Assembly (NCBI GenBank): GCA_022560695.1
Contig: JADFSP010000012.1
Location: 1 to 64,000 of the forward strand
Direction: 5' to 3'
Origin: Pseudomonadota bacterium
GTDB taxonomy: Bacteria; Pseudomonadota; Gammaproteobacteria; Steroidobacterales; Woeseiaceae
Length of the DNA: 64,000 nt
Under the pieces are notes generated by a model. That model saw only the letters and a list, made by a program, of their open reading frames with translations, searched no databases and was not told where the DNA came from. A program made the position numbers and the translations under genes. This document shows positions 44,381 to 54,003 of this stretch, one piece after another. Numbering within the stretch: the first letter of the stretch is position 1; each line of letters begins with the position of its first letter.

Positions 44381-44842
44381 TTGCGCGTTATTCAGTCCAT
44401 CGACGATGCCAAATCACTTGAAGGTGAAGAGGTCGGGTTATCCGATTGGGTCGTCATCGATCAATATCGAATAGACCAGTTCGCCGAGGCGACCGGCGAC
44501 TACCAGTGGATTCATGTCGATACCGAACGAGCGGCCCGCGAAATGCCGGATGGCAAGACGATTGCGCATGGTTACCTGACACTCGCCCTGATTCCTGCGT
44601 TAACGGGGGATTTCGTCAAGGTCGAAAATCTCGCACGAGCAATTAATTTCGGTGTCAACAAGGTGCGCTTTTACTCGCCGGTGTACGCCGGCGCTCGCGT
44701 AAGAGCGCGTGCAAAAGTATTGCAGGCGCGCCGCCGGGCCGGAGCATTGCTGCTGACCTCCGAAGTCAGGATTGAGGTCGATGGCGAACGCAAGCCGGCG
44801 TGCGTCGCCGAAACGCTGGGCATGTATTTTTTCAAGGACTGA
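44381..44842 (+). CDS. MaoC-like (R)-specific enoyl-CoA hydratase
   Basis: A 153-residue hot-dog-fold hydratase. The catalytic pair lies in ATGDYQWIHVDTERA (D-x4-H), the motif of (R)-hydratases such as PhaJ and of MaoC C-terminal domains. KTIAHGYLTLALIPAL follows. It would hydrate enoyl-CoA esters in fatty-acid or PHA-precursor metabolism. The start is TTG 44381, supported by AAGGA at 44369-44373 with a 7-nt gap. Confidence 0.9.
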   Translation: MRVIQSIDDAKSLEGEEVGLSDWVVIDQYRIDQFAEATGDYQWIHVDTERAAREMPDGKTIAHGYLTLALIPALTGDFVKVENLARAINFGVNKVRFYSPVYAGARVRARAKVLQARRRAGALLLTSEVRIEVDGERKPACVAETLGMYFFKD

Positions 44843-44881
44843 CCGGCGCGCCACAACAATCGGTGTCGATATTAAAGGGTA

Positions 44882-44898
44882 TCGGGCCTGAGGCCCGA
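44882..44898. terminator. Hairpin between convergent genes
   Basis: TCGGGCC-TGA-GGCCCGA is a perfect 7-bp stem with a 3-nt loop, placed between the MaoC gene and the convergent M49-like gene. No strong T-run follows on either strand, so it is a possible bidirectional terminator or transcript-end stabiliser. Confidence 0.5.
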
Positions 44899-44920
44899 CA
44901 TGTTCACACCCCTCTTTGCT

Positions 44921-46702
44921 CTATTCGTCATTCAAACGGCGATAGCGCACCAGCGTGCTTCGATAGCCTGCGCTCTCGCGCATGCGCTCGGCAAGCCTGC
45001 CGTGCAGTTTTTCGTCCCAGTAATTCCATCGGGAAACGAATAACTTCACCATGTCGTAGTCGCCGGCGTACAGCAGTTGCAGCACTTCCCGCAGCAACTT
45101 GCCGACAACCTCGTGATAACGATCGTAGTTTATCGTCAGAAGTGCCGGCTGGCCTCGCAGTTCGATCAGGCCGTGCTCGATGAAGAAGTTGAACTGCATC
45201 AACTGCATATTCTGGTATGGTTGCTCGGGTCTCGGCTGCACGACCTGCAGGGTGCGGCGAATGCCGTCGGCGTAGTGAGCGCGCATCGCATCGGCATCGT
45301 AATAGCCTGCGTCCCTGAGTGCCGGCGCGGCGAACAGCGATACAAGGTCGGATTTCATTTCTTCGAACAAATCGGAAAAATCGGCCAGCGCAGCGTCGAG
45401 ACTACGGCCATCGGCAGTGACGCTGACACCGAGATAATGGCCGATCTCGTGCCACAGCGTTCGGTTGAAACCGCCGTTCAGCGTCAGGTGATCGCGAAAG
45501 GCCGCATCCACAACGGCGTCATAGCGCCTCTTGCGATTCGCGAATATGGCCGGATTGGTCAATATGTTATTGCGTACGAGTATGGTTCGGCCGTACTTGC
45601 GTGCATGGTCCGCGTCATTGGGTAAAATCGTCGCCGTGTTTGCGCCGCGCGCTTGACCAAAATCCGCAATAACGTTGTACACGCCGACCGGTATTTGAGA
45701 GCGAACACGCTTTTGGTGGTCATACGGAAGCGAATCTTCGATGGCCTGAAGTCCCGAGATAGCCGTGGCGAGGGCGCGGCTTTTTTGTTCGTCCCTGGCC
45801 AGAATGCTGGCGCTGTAAAACGCCTTCACGCCGTACAAGGCATCGTCGTAGGTTTCATAACTCCCGATCTGTACGTTGAGGCCGTTGAACGAGCCGCTGA
45901 CCCAGGACGCATCGCCGGCCTCGTAATCGCCCGTCAGCCAGTCCCGGCCGCGGTTTCTGAGATAGGCCTCGAAGTCCGGTGATTCGTCCGCAATGGCATC
46001 GGCCGCGAGGTTCAGGTGCGTCCGTGCATCTCGCAATTGTGGCGCATACGCGAGTGCGTACGGAACTGCATAGAGTGTGTTCGGGTTGGGCCGCAGCATT
46101 TCGAGTCGCTGTCTCAGGCCGGAGTGCAATGCGTCGATCTCTGGAAATTTTGCGAGCTGCTCGAGTTCGGCAGCAATATTATTCGCGGTGGCGCGGCGAA
46201 CGACGCTGCGTTCATCGAGAATGGATTTTGCCTCGTGCGGATGCGCGGCCAGGTATGCATCGATCTCAGCGCGTGTGAGGCCCACCGGGTAGACGTTCTT
46301 GCCCGGGTCTTCGGCGTCCACGGGCAGGAAAGGCAATCGCTCGTTGTCCAGCGTCGTCGTGATGGGCCCCTTGGACAGGTAATAGAGGTCGACGAGATTT
46401 TGTGTCGCGGTATTGGTGCTTCGCGCATGCGCCGTTTCAAGTGCCAGTCGTGCGTCAGCAGCACCCGCATGCCGCTGCTCTTCAAACAGCGCGTGCATGA
46501 TCCTGCCGGCGGCCAGAAGTTCGTCGAGGGCCCGTAACTCGCCCTCGGTCAGATGGCTGAGGTCCGGGTCCAGCGTCACTCTCAATGCCGCATCGAGAAT
46601 CGGTTGCGTTTTCTCGACTGTCCAGTAGCCCTCCGGCAACTCTGCGGCGGTGGCTGGGAGCGAGATGAGGAGCAGGGCGCCCAGGCTGAAGCTATGTCTC
46701 AT
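44921..46702 (-). CDS. Secreted M49-like (dipeptidyl-peptidase III-related) zinc metallopeptidase
   Basis: A 593-residue protein with a signal peptide (MRHSFSLGALLLISLPATAA, cleavage near 20). The zinc site is HEIGH at 418-422 with EEMKSD at 447-452, the pair that in M49 peptidases supplies two His and a Glu. Classical DPP III has the longer HELLGH, so this belongs to the bacterial M49-like group with a standard HEXXH. It is probably periplasmic. It lies 3 bp after the nitrilase on the same strand, an obvious two-gene operon. The substrate is unknown. Confidence 0.8.
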   Translation of the reverse strand: MRHSFSLGALLLISLPATAAELPEGYWTVEKTQPILDAALRVTLDPDLSHLTEGELRALDELLAAGRIMHALFEEQRHAGAADARLALETAHARSTNTATQNLVDLYYLSKGPITTTLDNERLPFLPVDAEDPGKNVYPVGLTRAEIDAYLAAHPHEAKSILDERSVVRRATANNIAAELEQLAKFPEIDALHSGLRQRLEMLRPNPNTLYAVPYALAYAPQLRDARTHLNLAADAIADESPDFEAYLRNRGRDWLTGDYEAGDASWVSGSFNGLNVQIGSYETYDDALYGVKAFYSASILARDEQKSRALATAISGLQAIEDSLPYDHQKRVRSQIPVGVYNVIADFGQARGANTATILPNDADHARKYGRTILVRNNILTNPAIFANRKRRYDAVVDAAFRDHLTLNGGFNRTLWHEIGHYLGVSVTADGRSLDAALADFSDLFEEMKSDLVSLFAAPALRDAGYYDADAMRAHYADGIRRTLQVVQPRPEQPYQNMQLMQFNFFIEHGLIELRGQPALLTINYDRYHEVVGKLLREVLQLLYAGDYDMVKLFVSRWNYWDEKLHGRLAERMRESAGYRSTLVRYRRLNDE

Positions 46703-46705
46703 GAT

Positions 46706-47659
46706 TCAGTCCGTAAATTCTGCGGTTGACTGTCGTTGCCGGTTGACGACCAACCGGGTTACATCGGGTCTCGCGTAGTGGCCGGCAACGTCGAGGCTGT
46801 GCCGTTCTTCGAGCACGATCTGGTGGTCGAGTTCCGCGATACGCAGCGACTCGTTTTCGACTTCCGGTTCAAGCAGCCAATCGCCCGTCGGCGACGCGAT
46901 ACACGAACCGCCGTTGGCCATGATGTCCTCTGCGCTCTCGCGCAGCGTTGCTGCGTGTGGCAATTCATCGGAGATGTCGCTCTTCCTCATCAGGCCCGCG
47001 ACGGACACGACGAAACTGCGTCCCTCGCGTGCGATGAAGCGCGTGATGTCCTCGGTGTTACGGCGGTTTCCCGGCCAGATCGCGACGTGCAGATCCTCTC
47101 CCTGCGCATACAACGACGCCCTGGCCAGCGGCAGCCAGTTCTCCCAGCAATTCAGCCCGCCGGCCGTGAACGGGCCCAGGCGGTGTGTGCGCAGGCCGTG
47201 GCCGTCGCCGATTGCCCAGACCAGTCGTTCCTCGTGCGTCGGCATGAGCTTGCGATGGACCGAACGGATTTCTCCGCCGGCATCGATGAATATCATGGAG
47301 CAGTAGAGACTGTGGCCGCCCCTGTCTGCGGCTCGTTCGATGATTCCCAGGTACACGGCGATTTTGCTCTTACGTGCTGCCTTGCACACATCGTCAAGAT
47401 CGCCGGACTCGATCGTAATCGCCTGGGTAACGTAGTGCGCGAATAAGGTCTTTTGTATTTCAGACTCGAACCGGGCGCCGTCCGTGCGCTCCACCCAGAA
47501 CGGATAACCCGGCAGCAGCGCTTCGCCGAAGACGACAAGTTCCGCGCCATCGCGAGCGGCACTGGCGACCCACTGCACGATCTTGGCCAGCGTTGCGTCG
47601 CGGTCGAGCCAGATCGGCGCCATCTGCGCGAGGCCGACGGTCAGGGTCGTCTTGCTCAT
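46706..47659 (-). CDS. Nitrilase/cyanide hydratase-family carbon-nitrogen hydrolase
   Basis: A 317-residue enzyme of the nitrilase branch. The Glu-Lys-Cys triad is visible: Glu46 (FGEALLPGYPFW), Lys137 (HRKLMPTHEERLVW) and Cys171 (GGLNCWENW). The GGLNCWEN form and length indicate true nitrilases, which convert nitriles to acids and ammonia, rather than amidases. It precedes the M49-like peptidase gene by 3 bp. Substrate unknown. Confidence 0.93.
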   Translation of the reverse strand: MSKTTLTVGLAQMAPIWLDRDATLAKIVQWVASAARDGAELVVFGEALLPGYPFWVERTDGARFESEIQKTLFAHYVTQAITIESGDLDDVCKAARKSKIAVYLGIIERAADRGGHSLYCSMIFIDAGGEIRSVHRKLMPTHEERLVWAIGDGHGLRTHRLGPFTAGGLNCWENWLPLARASLYAQGEDLHVAIWPGNRRNTEDITRFIAREGRSFVVSVAGLMRKSDISDELPHAATLRESAEDIMANGGSCIASPTGDWLLEPEVENESLRIAELDHQIVLEERHSLDVAGHYARPDVTRLVVNRQRQSTAEFTD

Positions 47660-47702
47660 CAGGCGATCATACCGAATTGGTCACCGGTCGCAGGAGCCAC
47701 AA

Positions 47703-47735
47703 GAAAAGGGGCAACAGGTTGAACCCTGTTGCCCC
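47703..47735 (-). terminator. Rho-independent terminator of the TonB-dependent receptor gene
   Basis: Arms GGGGCAACAGG (47708-47718) and CCTGTTGCCCC (47725-47735) form an 11-bp perfect stem with a 6-nt loop. Read leftward it is followed by TTTTCTT. It lies 18 bp after the receptor stop and insulates the nitrilase gene. Confidence 0.9.
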
Positions 47736-47752
47736 GTGTTCGACCGGTTGCG

Positions 47753-50287
47753 TCAATCGAAGTTCTTTCTGAGCGTCAGCCCGTACGTTCTCGGCTCATT
47801 CGGATAGCCGCTGAAACTACCGGCCTGTGCAACCGCCGGGAACGCGCTCAACAGGTATTCGTCGTTAGTGAGATTGCGCCCCCACAGCATGGCTTCGAAC
47901 CCGTTGTCCCATTGCAGGCCGATGCTCGCATTGACCGTACTAACTTCGCGCGAGGCAATGTTGCCCGGAACGTTTTCGATAATCGGTATTTCGTCCTCGT
48001 AAATATACCCAACGCGAACGAAGCCTGATGTGCTGGCACCGATGTCGAAGTTGTAAACACCCGAAATATTCATGCTGAACTCATGCACACCCGGCACCGT
48101 CGTTCCACTCAGGTCCTGCTCGAGTCCGTCGGGAAACACGAAGTTCTTGAACACGTCATATTTTGGATCCAGCCAGGTGGCGGCAAACGACAGCTTCCAT
48201 GCATTGGTCGGAAGCCAGGTCGTCTCTAACTCCACACCAGTCGTTGACTGTTTACCTGCATTTTGCAGGTTGAACCCGGTACCGTTAAAAATATTCGACT
48301 GGAAACCCTCGATTTCCTGGTCGAAGATGGCGATATTCAAAGCACCTCTCTCGAAGCGGGCCTTGAGGCCAATCTCGTAGACGGTTGCATCCTCGGGTCC
48401 GGCAAAACGGAATCCGGTAGCCAGATTCGGCAGGCCGAGCCCGGCGGCGAGAATTGCGCTGAAATCGGATGCGAACGGCAGCGAATCGCGCGACAAATTC
48501 CAGGATGTCGCTTTGAAGCCGGTGCTAGCGCCGACGTATAGGTTGACGTTGTCGGTTGCATCGAAGGCCAGCCGCACCGTCCAGGTCACGTCGTCGTCGC
48601 TTGAGCTTCCCGATTCGACGGCGTTCGGAAAATCGAGAAATGGCGGCAGAAACTGCAGGGGCTGAAGCGCGAGAAGCGAATTACAAGGCAAAGCCGTAGC
48701 AGGCGGACATGGTTCGACACTGATCGCCTGGGCTAATGCGGCAGCTCCCGGATTGGCAGCAATATTCGCAGGCGTCGGCGCCAATCCCGTGAGAGCTTGG
48801 AAAGCCCCCGCAAAGCCAATCGACACGAAATCGAGCGACGAGAATACATCGGTATTGAGCATACCGACAAATGCGTCTTTTTCATCCTCGGTGTAGTTTG
48901 CACCGAGCGTCAATGTGACGCGATCCGTCATGTGCCAGTCGACCTGGCCGAATATCGAAGTCGCCTGGTTGTCCTGACCTGCGGTTTCGAAATTGCCCTG
49001 GCCGGCCGCGAAGAATGTGCCCGCCGGCAATCCCAAGGTTGTTTCCAGCAAGGTGACGCCACCGCCCGTAAGCACATCAGTATATGCCCGGAAGTCGACA
49101 CCGTAATTGAGCACGTTGCTAATTTCGACTTCTTCGTCGAAGTAGAATACGCCAATCATCCAGTCCAAAGGGCCGTCACCCGACGAGGCCAGCCGCAGTT
49201 CCTGGGTGAAGGTGTCCAGTTCGGTGTCACTCGAGTTGGGGTTGATCAGTCTGGCACTGGTGAAGTCCACGTCGCTGTTCTCGAAACGGGACTGATTTCG
49301 AAATGAAGTAATCGAGGTCAGCGTTACGGCGTCGAAGTCGTAATCGATCTGCAGCGAGACACCATTGTTCTCAATCTCGTTGACCGGATTGAAGTCGTAG
49401 AAGTTGGCATATGCGAAGGGCTGGTTGGAGACCAGGTCTCCACCAATCAGGCGTATGGCGACACCCGTCGGGCCATCGACGAGATTTGCGACGCCACAAC
49501 AGACTTCGTCAATTTCTTCATAGTCTGCGATCAAGCGGAATTCCAGTTTGTCGCTTGGCTGGAACAGGAGTTGTCCGCGGACACCCCAACGATCACGCTC
49601 GCCATATTCTTCACCGTCCACGAGGTTGGTGTAGTAGCCGTCACGATTATTCACGCTGCCGGACAGGCTGAACGCGACGGTATCGGACAACGGACCCGTG
49701 ACGTTACCTTTGACGATTACCTGGCTGTACTCACCGAGCGTGATGGAGGCGGAACCACTGGTTTTCTGCATGTCTGGCTTTGCCGTGATCACGCTGATGA
49801 CGCCTGCCGACGCATTCTTGCCGAACAGCGTGCTTTGAGGGCCACGCAAGACCTCGATGCGCTCGAGATTTGGAAAATCGGCGAGTGACGATGCGGTCCG
49901 CGAGCGATATACGCCGTCGACAAAGACGGCTACCGAGGGCTCAATGCCGGCGTTATTGGCACCATTGCCAAATCCGCGGATGATGAAGTTCGTGTTAGCG
50001 GTCGTCTGCAATTGCGTGATGCGGAGCGATGGCACGATGGACTGCAGGTCCTTAATGTCGAGCATCTGCGCTTGCTGCATATCATTCGCGGTGACGACCG
50101 TTACCGCAACGGGCACTTCCTGCAAGGTTTGCTGACGTTTCTGGGCCGTGACGATGATTTCCTCAATGACATCCTGGGCAGCGACGTTGCCACCCGCGAA
50201 CAACCCCACGATGAGCGCCGGTGCAAAGCCAATCAGTCCGCCCGCACGTACGTGGCACAGACCAAGAAATTGATGATTGATATTCAT
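47753..50287 (-). CDS. TonB-dependent outer-membrane receptor
   Basis: An 844-residue receptor. A signal peptide ends AAQ (about residue 38), followed by a TonB-box-like segment (VIEEIIVTAQKR) and the plug domain (LKDLQSIVPSL through LERIEVLRGPQSTLFGKNASAGVISVITAKP). The remaining ~650 residues form the beta-barrel, ending in TYGLTLRKNFD. A vicinal Cys pair (EVCCG) and a second pair (EPCPP...PCNS) may form disulfides in outer loops. The PNLERIEVLRGPQSTLFGKNASAGVISV plug belongs to the large marine/Sphingomonad-type family. Ligand unknown; no siderophore or sugar genes are adjacent. A strong terminator follows. Confidence 0.93.
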   Translation of the reverse strand: MNINHQFLGLCHVRAGGLIGFAPALIVGLFAGGNVAAQDVIEEIIVTAQKRQQTLQEVPVAVTVVTANDMQQAQMLDIKDLQSIVPSLRITQLQTTANTNFIIRGFGNGANNAGIEPSVAVFVDGVYRSRTASSLADFPNLERIEVLRGPQSTLFGKNASAGVISVITAKPDMQKTSGSASITLGEYSQVIVKGNVTGPLSDTVAFSLSGSVNNRDGYYTNLVDGEEYGERDRWGVRGQLLFQPSDKLEFRLIADYEEIDEVCCGVANLVDGPTGVAIRLIGGDLVSNQPFAYANFYDFNPVNEIENNGVSLQIDYDFDAVTLTSITSFRNQSRFENSDVDFTSARLINPNSSDTELDTFTQELRLASSGDGPLDWMIGVFYFDEEVEISNVLNYGVDFRAYTDVLTGGGVTLLETTLGLPAGTFFAAGQGNFETAGQDNQATSIFGQVDWHMTDRVTLTLGANYTEDEKDAFVGMLNTDVFSSLDFVSIGFAGAFQALTGLAPTPANIAANPGAAALAQAISVEPCPPATALPCNSLLALQPLQFLPPFLDFPNAVESGSSSDDDVTWTVRLAFDATDNVNLYVGASTGFKATSWNLSRDSLPFASDFSAILAAGLGLPNLATGFRFAGPEDATVYEIGLKARFERGALNIAIFDQEIEGFQSNIFNGTGFNLQNAGKQSTTGVELETTWLPTNAWKLSFAATWLDPKYDVFKNFVFPDGLEQDLSGTTVPGVHEFSMNISGVYNFDIGASTSGFVRVGYIYEDEIPIIENVPGNIASREVSTVNASIGLQWDNGFEAMLWGRNLTNDEYLLSAFPAVAQAGSFSGYPNEPRTYGLTLRKNFD

Positions 50288-50640
50288 TTCTCCCCCTCTT
50301 CGCCACAGCGCGATCGGTCATTCTGTGCCTGTGGACGATAGCTACTGTCGAGGCATCTTGGTGAATGGCGGCCGAGTGGTTTTAGCCAATGAAAACAGAC
50401 GTCTCGGCCGACAACCTGGAGTACATATTGTTCTGCCAAGGATACCATGGTTTGGTGCGCCATTAGCGCTTGGGTGGGCGCTTCGAGAGCCCGGTGCGGC
50501 TTGCTGCGACGGCTATGCGAAGGTATTTCGGGATGCTGAGGACGGCCAGATCGCCAACTCGAAAGAGAGCAAGCTGGCCACTTCTGTTAAATTGGGAGCC
50601 GCGATTCCTGCATTGAAACGCCAAACAAGGAAGAATAATC
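50288..50640. other. 353-bp intergenic region, no gene recognised
   Basis: This divergent gap separates the receptor gene from the acyl-CoA ligase gene. A C-rich stretch (TCTCCCCCTC, 50288-50298) is the ribosome site of the receptor on the minus strand, and AAGGAAG at about 50626-50632 is that of the ligase. Reading frames crossing the region lack any recognisable protein motif. I see no strong promoter, hairpin or operator. Confidence 0.6.
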
Positions 50641-52272
50641 ATGCGTGGCCTGATGATGAACACCCCGCTGCTGATTTCAGCGATCGCAGAACACGCGGCC
50701 CGATACCATGGTGGTCGCGAGATTGTATCGGTCACGGCCGACAACCCCAGGCATCGTTACACGGTCGCAGAGGCCATGGCGCGCGCGCGACAACTCGCGA
50801 ACGCGCTCGTCAAATTGGGACTGAGCAAGGGCGACCGCGTGGCCACCATTGCCTGGAACGACTACCGGCACCTCGAGATCTACTACGGTGTCAGCGGCTC
50901 GGGTTACGTGTGCCATACGATCAATCCGCGCCTGTTTGCCGAGCAGCTGGTATTCATTATCAACCATGCGCAGGATCGCTGGATATTCGTCGACCCGATG
51001 TTCCTGCCGCTGATCGAGAAAATCGCGGACAAGATTACCGGAGTTGAAGGTTTTGTGGTGCTGACCGACGAGGCACACATGCCCGACACGTCGCTGCAGA
51101 ACGTTCGTTGTTACGAGACGTTGGTCGGTGCCGAGTCGAGTGACTTCGCCTGGCCGGAACTCGACGAAAATTCGGCGGCGGCGCTGTGTTACACGTCGGG
51201 CACGACCGGCGACCCTAAGGGCGTCCTGTACAGCCATCGATCGACGTTACTGCATGCCTACGCGGGCGTTGCGCCCGACGTAATGAATCTGTCGAGTCGT
51301 GACAACGTGTTACCGGTCGTGCCGCTGTTTCATGTCAATGCCTGGGGCATCCCGTACTCGGCGCTCATGGTTGGCGCGAAGCTGGTCCTGCCGGGGCCCA
51401 AAATGGGCGACGGCGAAACGCTCTATGCGCTCATGGATTCCGAGGACGTGACGCTGGCGCTCGGCGTGCCCACGGTCTGGCTCGCGCTGCTGCAATACAT
51501 GGCCAAGGCTGGAAAGCGGCTCGACAAGCTCAAGTCCACGATCATCGGCGGCGCCGCGGTGCCGAGATCGATGATCGAGGAGTTTCGCGACAAGCACGAT
51601 GTCGAGGTGCGACAGGGCTGGGGCATGACCGAGATGAGCCCGTTGGGTACGGTCAATACGGCCAAGGCAGGTCTCGAATCGATGTCCGGCGACGAGCAAC
51701 TCGACCTGGCGACCAAGGCAGGGCGGGGCATTTTCGGGGTTGAGATGCGCATCGTCGACGCCGACGGCGTCGAGCAACCGTGGGACGGTGTGGCATACGG
51801 TGCATTGCAGGTGCGCGGGCTGTGGATTTGCAGCGACTACTTCAGGCTCGAAGGCGGCGCGGGTACGCACACGCCCGACGGCTGGTTCGAGACCGGCGAT
51901 GTCGCGACGATCGATCCGCATGGCTATCTGGCGATCACCGATCGGACGAAAGACGTCATCAAATCGGGTGGTGAATGGATCAGTTCGATCGAACTCGAAA
52001 ACGTGGCGACAGACCACAGCGCCGTTGCCGAGGCCGCGGTGATCGGCGTCGCGCATCCCAAGTGGACCGAGAGGCCACTGCTGGTGGTCGTAAAGGCCGA
52101 AGGTCAGGAAGTCAGCAAGGACGACTTGCTGGCATGGTTCGACGGCAAAGTGGCGAGCTGGTGCGTGCCGGACGATGTCGCATTCGTCGAGGAGTTGCCA
52201 CATACCGCGACCGGCAAGGTCAAGAAGATTGAATTGCGCAAGCAATTCGCAGACTATCGTCTACCCGACTAA
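50641..52272 (+). CDS. Fatty-acyl-CoA synthetase (AMP-forming ligase)
   Basis: A 543-residue member of the ANL superfamily, medium/long-chain acyl-CoA ligase type. The P-loop-like [16 protein letters not shown], the [11 protein letters not shown] block, [16 protein letters not shown] and the C-terminal catalytic Lys region ([18 protein letters not shown]) are complete. It activates a carboxylic acid to acyl-CoA via acyl-AMP. AAGGAAG lies about 8-14 nt upstream. It starts an operon with a degenerate SDR (28 bp later) and TesB. Confidence 0.93.
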   Translation: MRGLMMNTPLLISAIAEHAARYHGGREIVSVTADNPRHRYTVAEAMARARQLANALVKLGLSKGDRVATIAWNDYRHLEIYYGVSGSGYVCHTINPRLFAEQLVFIINHAQDRWIFVDPMFLPLIEKIADKITGVEGFVVLTDEAHMPDTSLQNVRCYETLVGAESSDFAWPELDENSAAALCYTSGTTGDPKGVLYSHRSTLLHAYAGVAPDVMNLSSRDNVLPVVPLFHVNAWGIPYSALMVGAKLVLPGPKMGDGETLYALMDSEDVTLALGVPTVWLALLQYMAKAGKRLDKLKSTIIGGAAVPRSMIEEFRDKHDVEVRQGWGMTEMSPLGTVNTAKAGLESMSGDEQLDLATKAGRGIFGVEMRIVDADGVEQPWDGVAYGALQVRGLWICSDYFRLEGGAGTHTPDGWFETGDVATIDPHGYLAITDRTKDVIKSGGEWISSIELENVATDHSAVAEAAVIGVAHPKWTERPLLVVVKAEGQEVSKDDLLAWFDGKVASWCVPDDVAFVEELPHTATGKVKKIELRKQFADYRLPD

Positions 52273-52300
52273 CAGGCGTCGCGTTCAGTCAGGAGCATTC

Positions 52301-53050
52301 ATGGGCGATCCTCTGCGGCTATACGGAATGAAAGCACTCGTCACCAGTGCCGCGAGCGGCATTGGTGAAGCCGTTGCGCGGACGCTCGTCAAGCACGGCG
52401 CCACGGTACTCGCGGCCGATACGAAAGACAGTGGTGTTGAACAGCACTTTGCAGCCGTGAAGGGTATTCTCGGCCACGCAGAAGATCTCACCGATGTCGT
52501 GCGCATGCCCGCGTTGATCGATGAGGCCGTGGGACGGCTCGGCGGCATCGACATACTCGTCAACGAATTTCCATTACAGCCGGATGCGCCGCTGACGCAG
52601 CGCGATGCTGCACTCAAACGCCTGCTCGATGCGCGGACGCAGCTGATCCTTGCGATCTGTCGTGCCGCGTTGCCACATCTGAAAAAAAGTCCCGCCGGAC
52701 GCATCATCAACACCGGCTTCCTGCGCAGTACCTTCGCGGCGGACGGCATCGCCGCCTGTGCCAATGCCGAGCAAAGCCTCGCCGCGCTGACACGCGCGCT
52801 GGCGGCCGAAACCGGCGAGTTCGGCATCACCGCAAACTATGTTCAGCCCGGCGCCGTCATGACGCCGGTCAGCCGTGAAGTATTCCGCAAGAACAAGGCG
52901 CTGCGTGACCATTGCATTGCGCATTCGGCGGCGGGGCGAGTTGGCGAGCCGGTCGACGTCGCCAAAGTCGTGTTGTTTCTGGCGAGCGACGACGCCGTGT
53001 TCGTCAGCGGCGGCGGCATCTCAGTTGACGGCGGTCGCACCGACGTCTGA
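52301..53050 (+). CDS. SDR-family protein with degenerate active site
   Basis: A 249-residue short-chain dehydrogenase fold. The nucleotide-binding TSAASGIGEAVA (about 15-26) and C-terminal GGGISVDGGRTDV are kept, but catalytic residues are not. YxxxK is replaced by C153-A-N-A-E157, the catalytic Ser position is Phe140 or Gly139, and the NNAG motif reads NEFP (89-91 region). It may bind a cofactor or CoA ester or act as a non-catalytic partner. ATG 52301 is supported by AGGAG at 52291-52295; the open frame upstream overlaps the ligase gene. Middle gene of ligase-SDR-TesB. Confidence 0.88.
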   Translation: MGDPLRLYGMKALVTSAASGIGEAVARTLVKHGATVLAADTKDSGVEQHFAAVKGILGHAEDLTDVVRMPALIDEAVGRLGGIDILVNEFPLQPDAPLTQRDAALKRLLDARTQLILAICRAALPHLKKSPAGRIINTGFLRSTFAADGIAACANAEQSLAALTRALAAETGEFGITANYVQPGAVMTPVSREVFRKNKALRDHCIAHSAAGRVGEPVDVAKVVLFLASDDAVFVSGGGISVDGGRTDV

Positions 53051-53073
53051 TCCAAAGGAATTCGCGACGCCCA

Positions 53074-53973
53074 ATGCACCCTGTTCTCGAAGACCTGATC
53101 GCGTTGCTCACGCTCGAGCGTATCGAGGAGTATATTTTTCGCGGCGACAGCCGGGACATCGGCAGCCCGCAGGTATTCGGCGGCCAGGTTCTCGGTCAGG
53201 CGCTGTCTGCGGCGCAGCATACGGTCGAGGGTCGTGTCGCGCACTCATTGCATGCCTATTTTCTGCGCCGCGGCGACATCAACGCACCGATCATCTACGA
53301 AGTCGATCGTGCTCGCGATGGCGGCAGTTTCTCGAACCGACGCGTTGTAGCCATTCAACATGGCCGCCCGATTTTTAATCTCGCAGCATCCTTCCAGCGA
53401 CCGGAAGTCGGTCTCGAGCACCAGGCCGACATGCCCGAGGTCCCCGGGCCCGAAGGTCTCAAGGACCTGACCGAAGTCGCGAGCGAACTGCTCGAAAAAA
53501 TTCCGCTGAAAATGCGGCGCTACCTGACGGACAAGCGACCGTTCGAATTTCGTCCGGTCCGGCCGTTTAACTTCACCGAGCCGGAAAAACTGCCGCCGGT
53601 CAAGCACGTCTGGATACGAGCCGTCGATAAGCTGCCCAGGGACCAGGCGTTGCATCAGAACTTATTGGCGTACGTTTCCGATTACGAGCTACTGAGCACC
53701 GCAACGCTGCCGCATGGGCTCGTGTTCGGCCGCGGTACGATCATCATGGCGAGTCTGGATCATGCGCTGTGGTTTCATCGCAGCTTCGCAGTGGACCAAT
53801 GGCTGTTGTACTCGATGGACAGCCCGAGTGCATCCGGTGTTCGCGGATTTTCTCGCGGACAGCTGTTTACCGAAGATGGCGTGCTTGTTGCATCGACGGT
53901 TCAGGAGGGTCTTGTGCGCATCGTTGATCCCGCGCAGAAAAAAGCTCGTTCCGACCCGCGCCTGCAGGCATAG
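53074..53973 (+). CDS. tesB: Acyl-CoA thioesterase II TesB
   Basis: A 299-residue double hot-dog thioesterase (E. coli TesB 286). RIEEYIFRGDSRDIGSPQVFGGQVLGQALSAA is the N-terminal signature, and MASLDHALWFHRSF carries the catalytic Asp; the Thr-Gln partners appear in ASTVQEGLVRI. It hydrolyses medium- and long-chain acyl-CoA. It is 23 bp after the SDR gene, so the operon pairs a CoA ligase with a CoA thioesterase. Confidence 0.95.
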   Translation: MHPVLEDLIALLTLERIEEYIFRGDSRDIGSPQVFGGQVLGQALSAAQHTVEGRVAHSLHAYFLRRGDINAPIIYEVDRARDGGSFSNRRVVAIQHGRPIFNLAASFQRPEVGLEHQADMPEVPGPEGLKDLTEVASELLEKIPLKMRRYLTDKRPFEFRPVRPFNFTEPEKLPPVKHVWIRAVDKLPRDQALHQNLLAYVSDYELLSTATLPHGLVFGRGTIIMASLDHALWFHRSFAVDQWLLYSMDSPSASGVRGFSRGQLFTEDGVLVASTVQEGLVRIVDPAQKKARSDPRLQA

Positions 53974-54003
53974 CCACCCGGGGGCGAACGCTACACGATC
54001 AGA

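Noticed and set aside
44260-44421. Short frame starting ATG 44260 before the MaoC gene
   Set aside because: It overlaps the MaoC start in another frame, has no ribosome site of note and no recognisable sequence.
50400-51047. 256-residue frame crossing from the intergenic gap into the acyl-CoA ligase gene
   Set aside because: Most of it lies in an alternative frame of the ligase, and the intergenic part shows no protein-like pattern.
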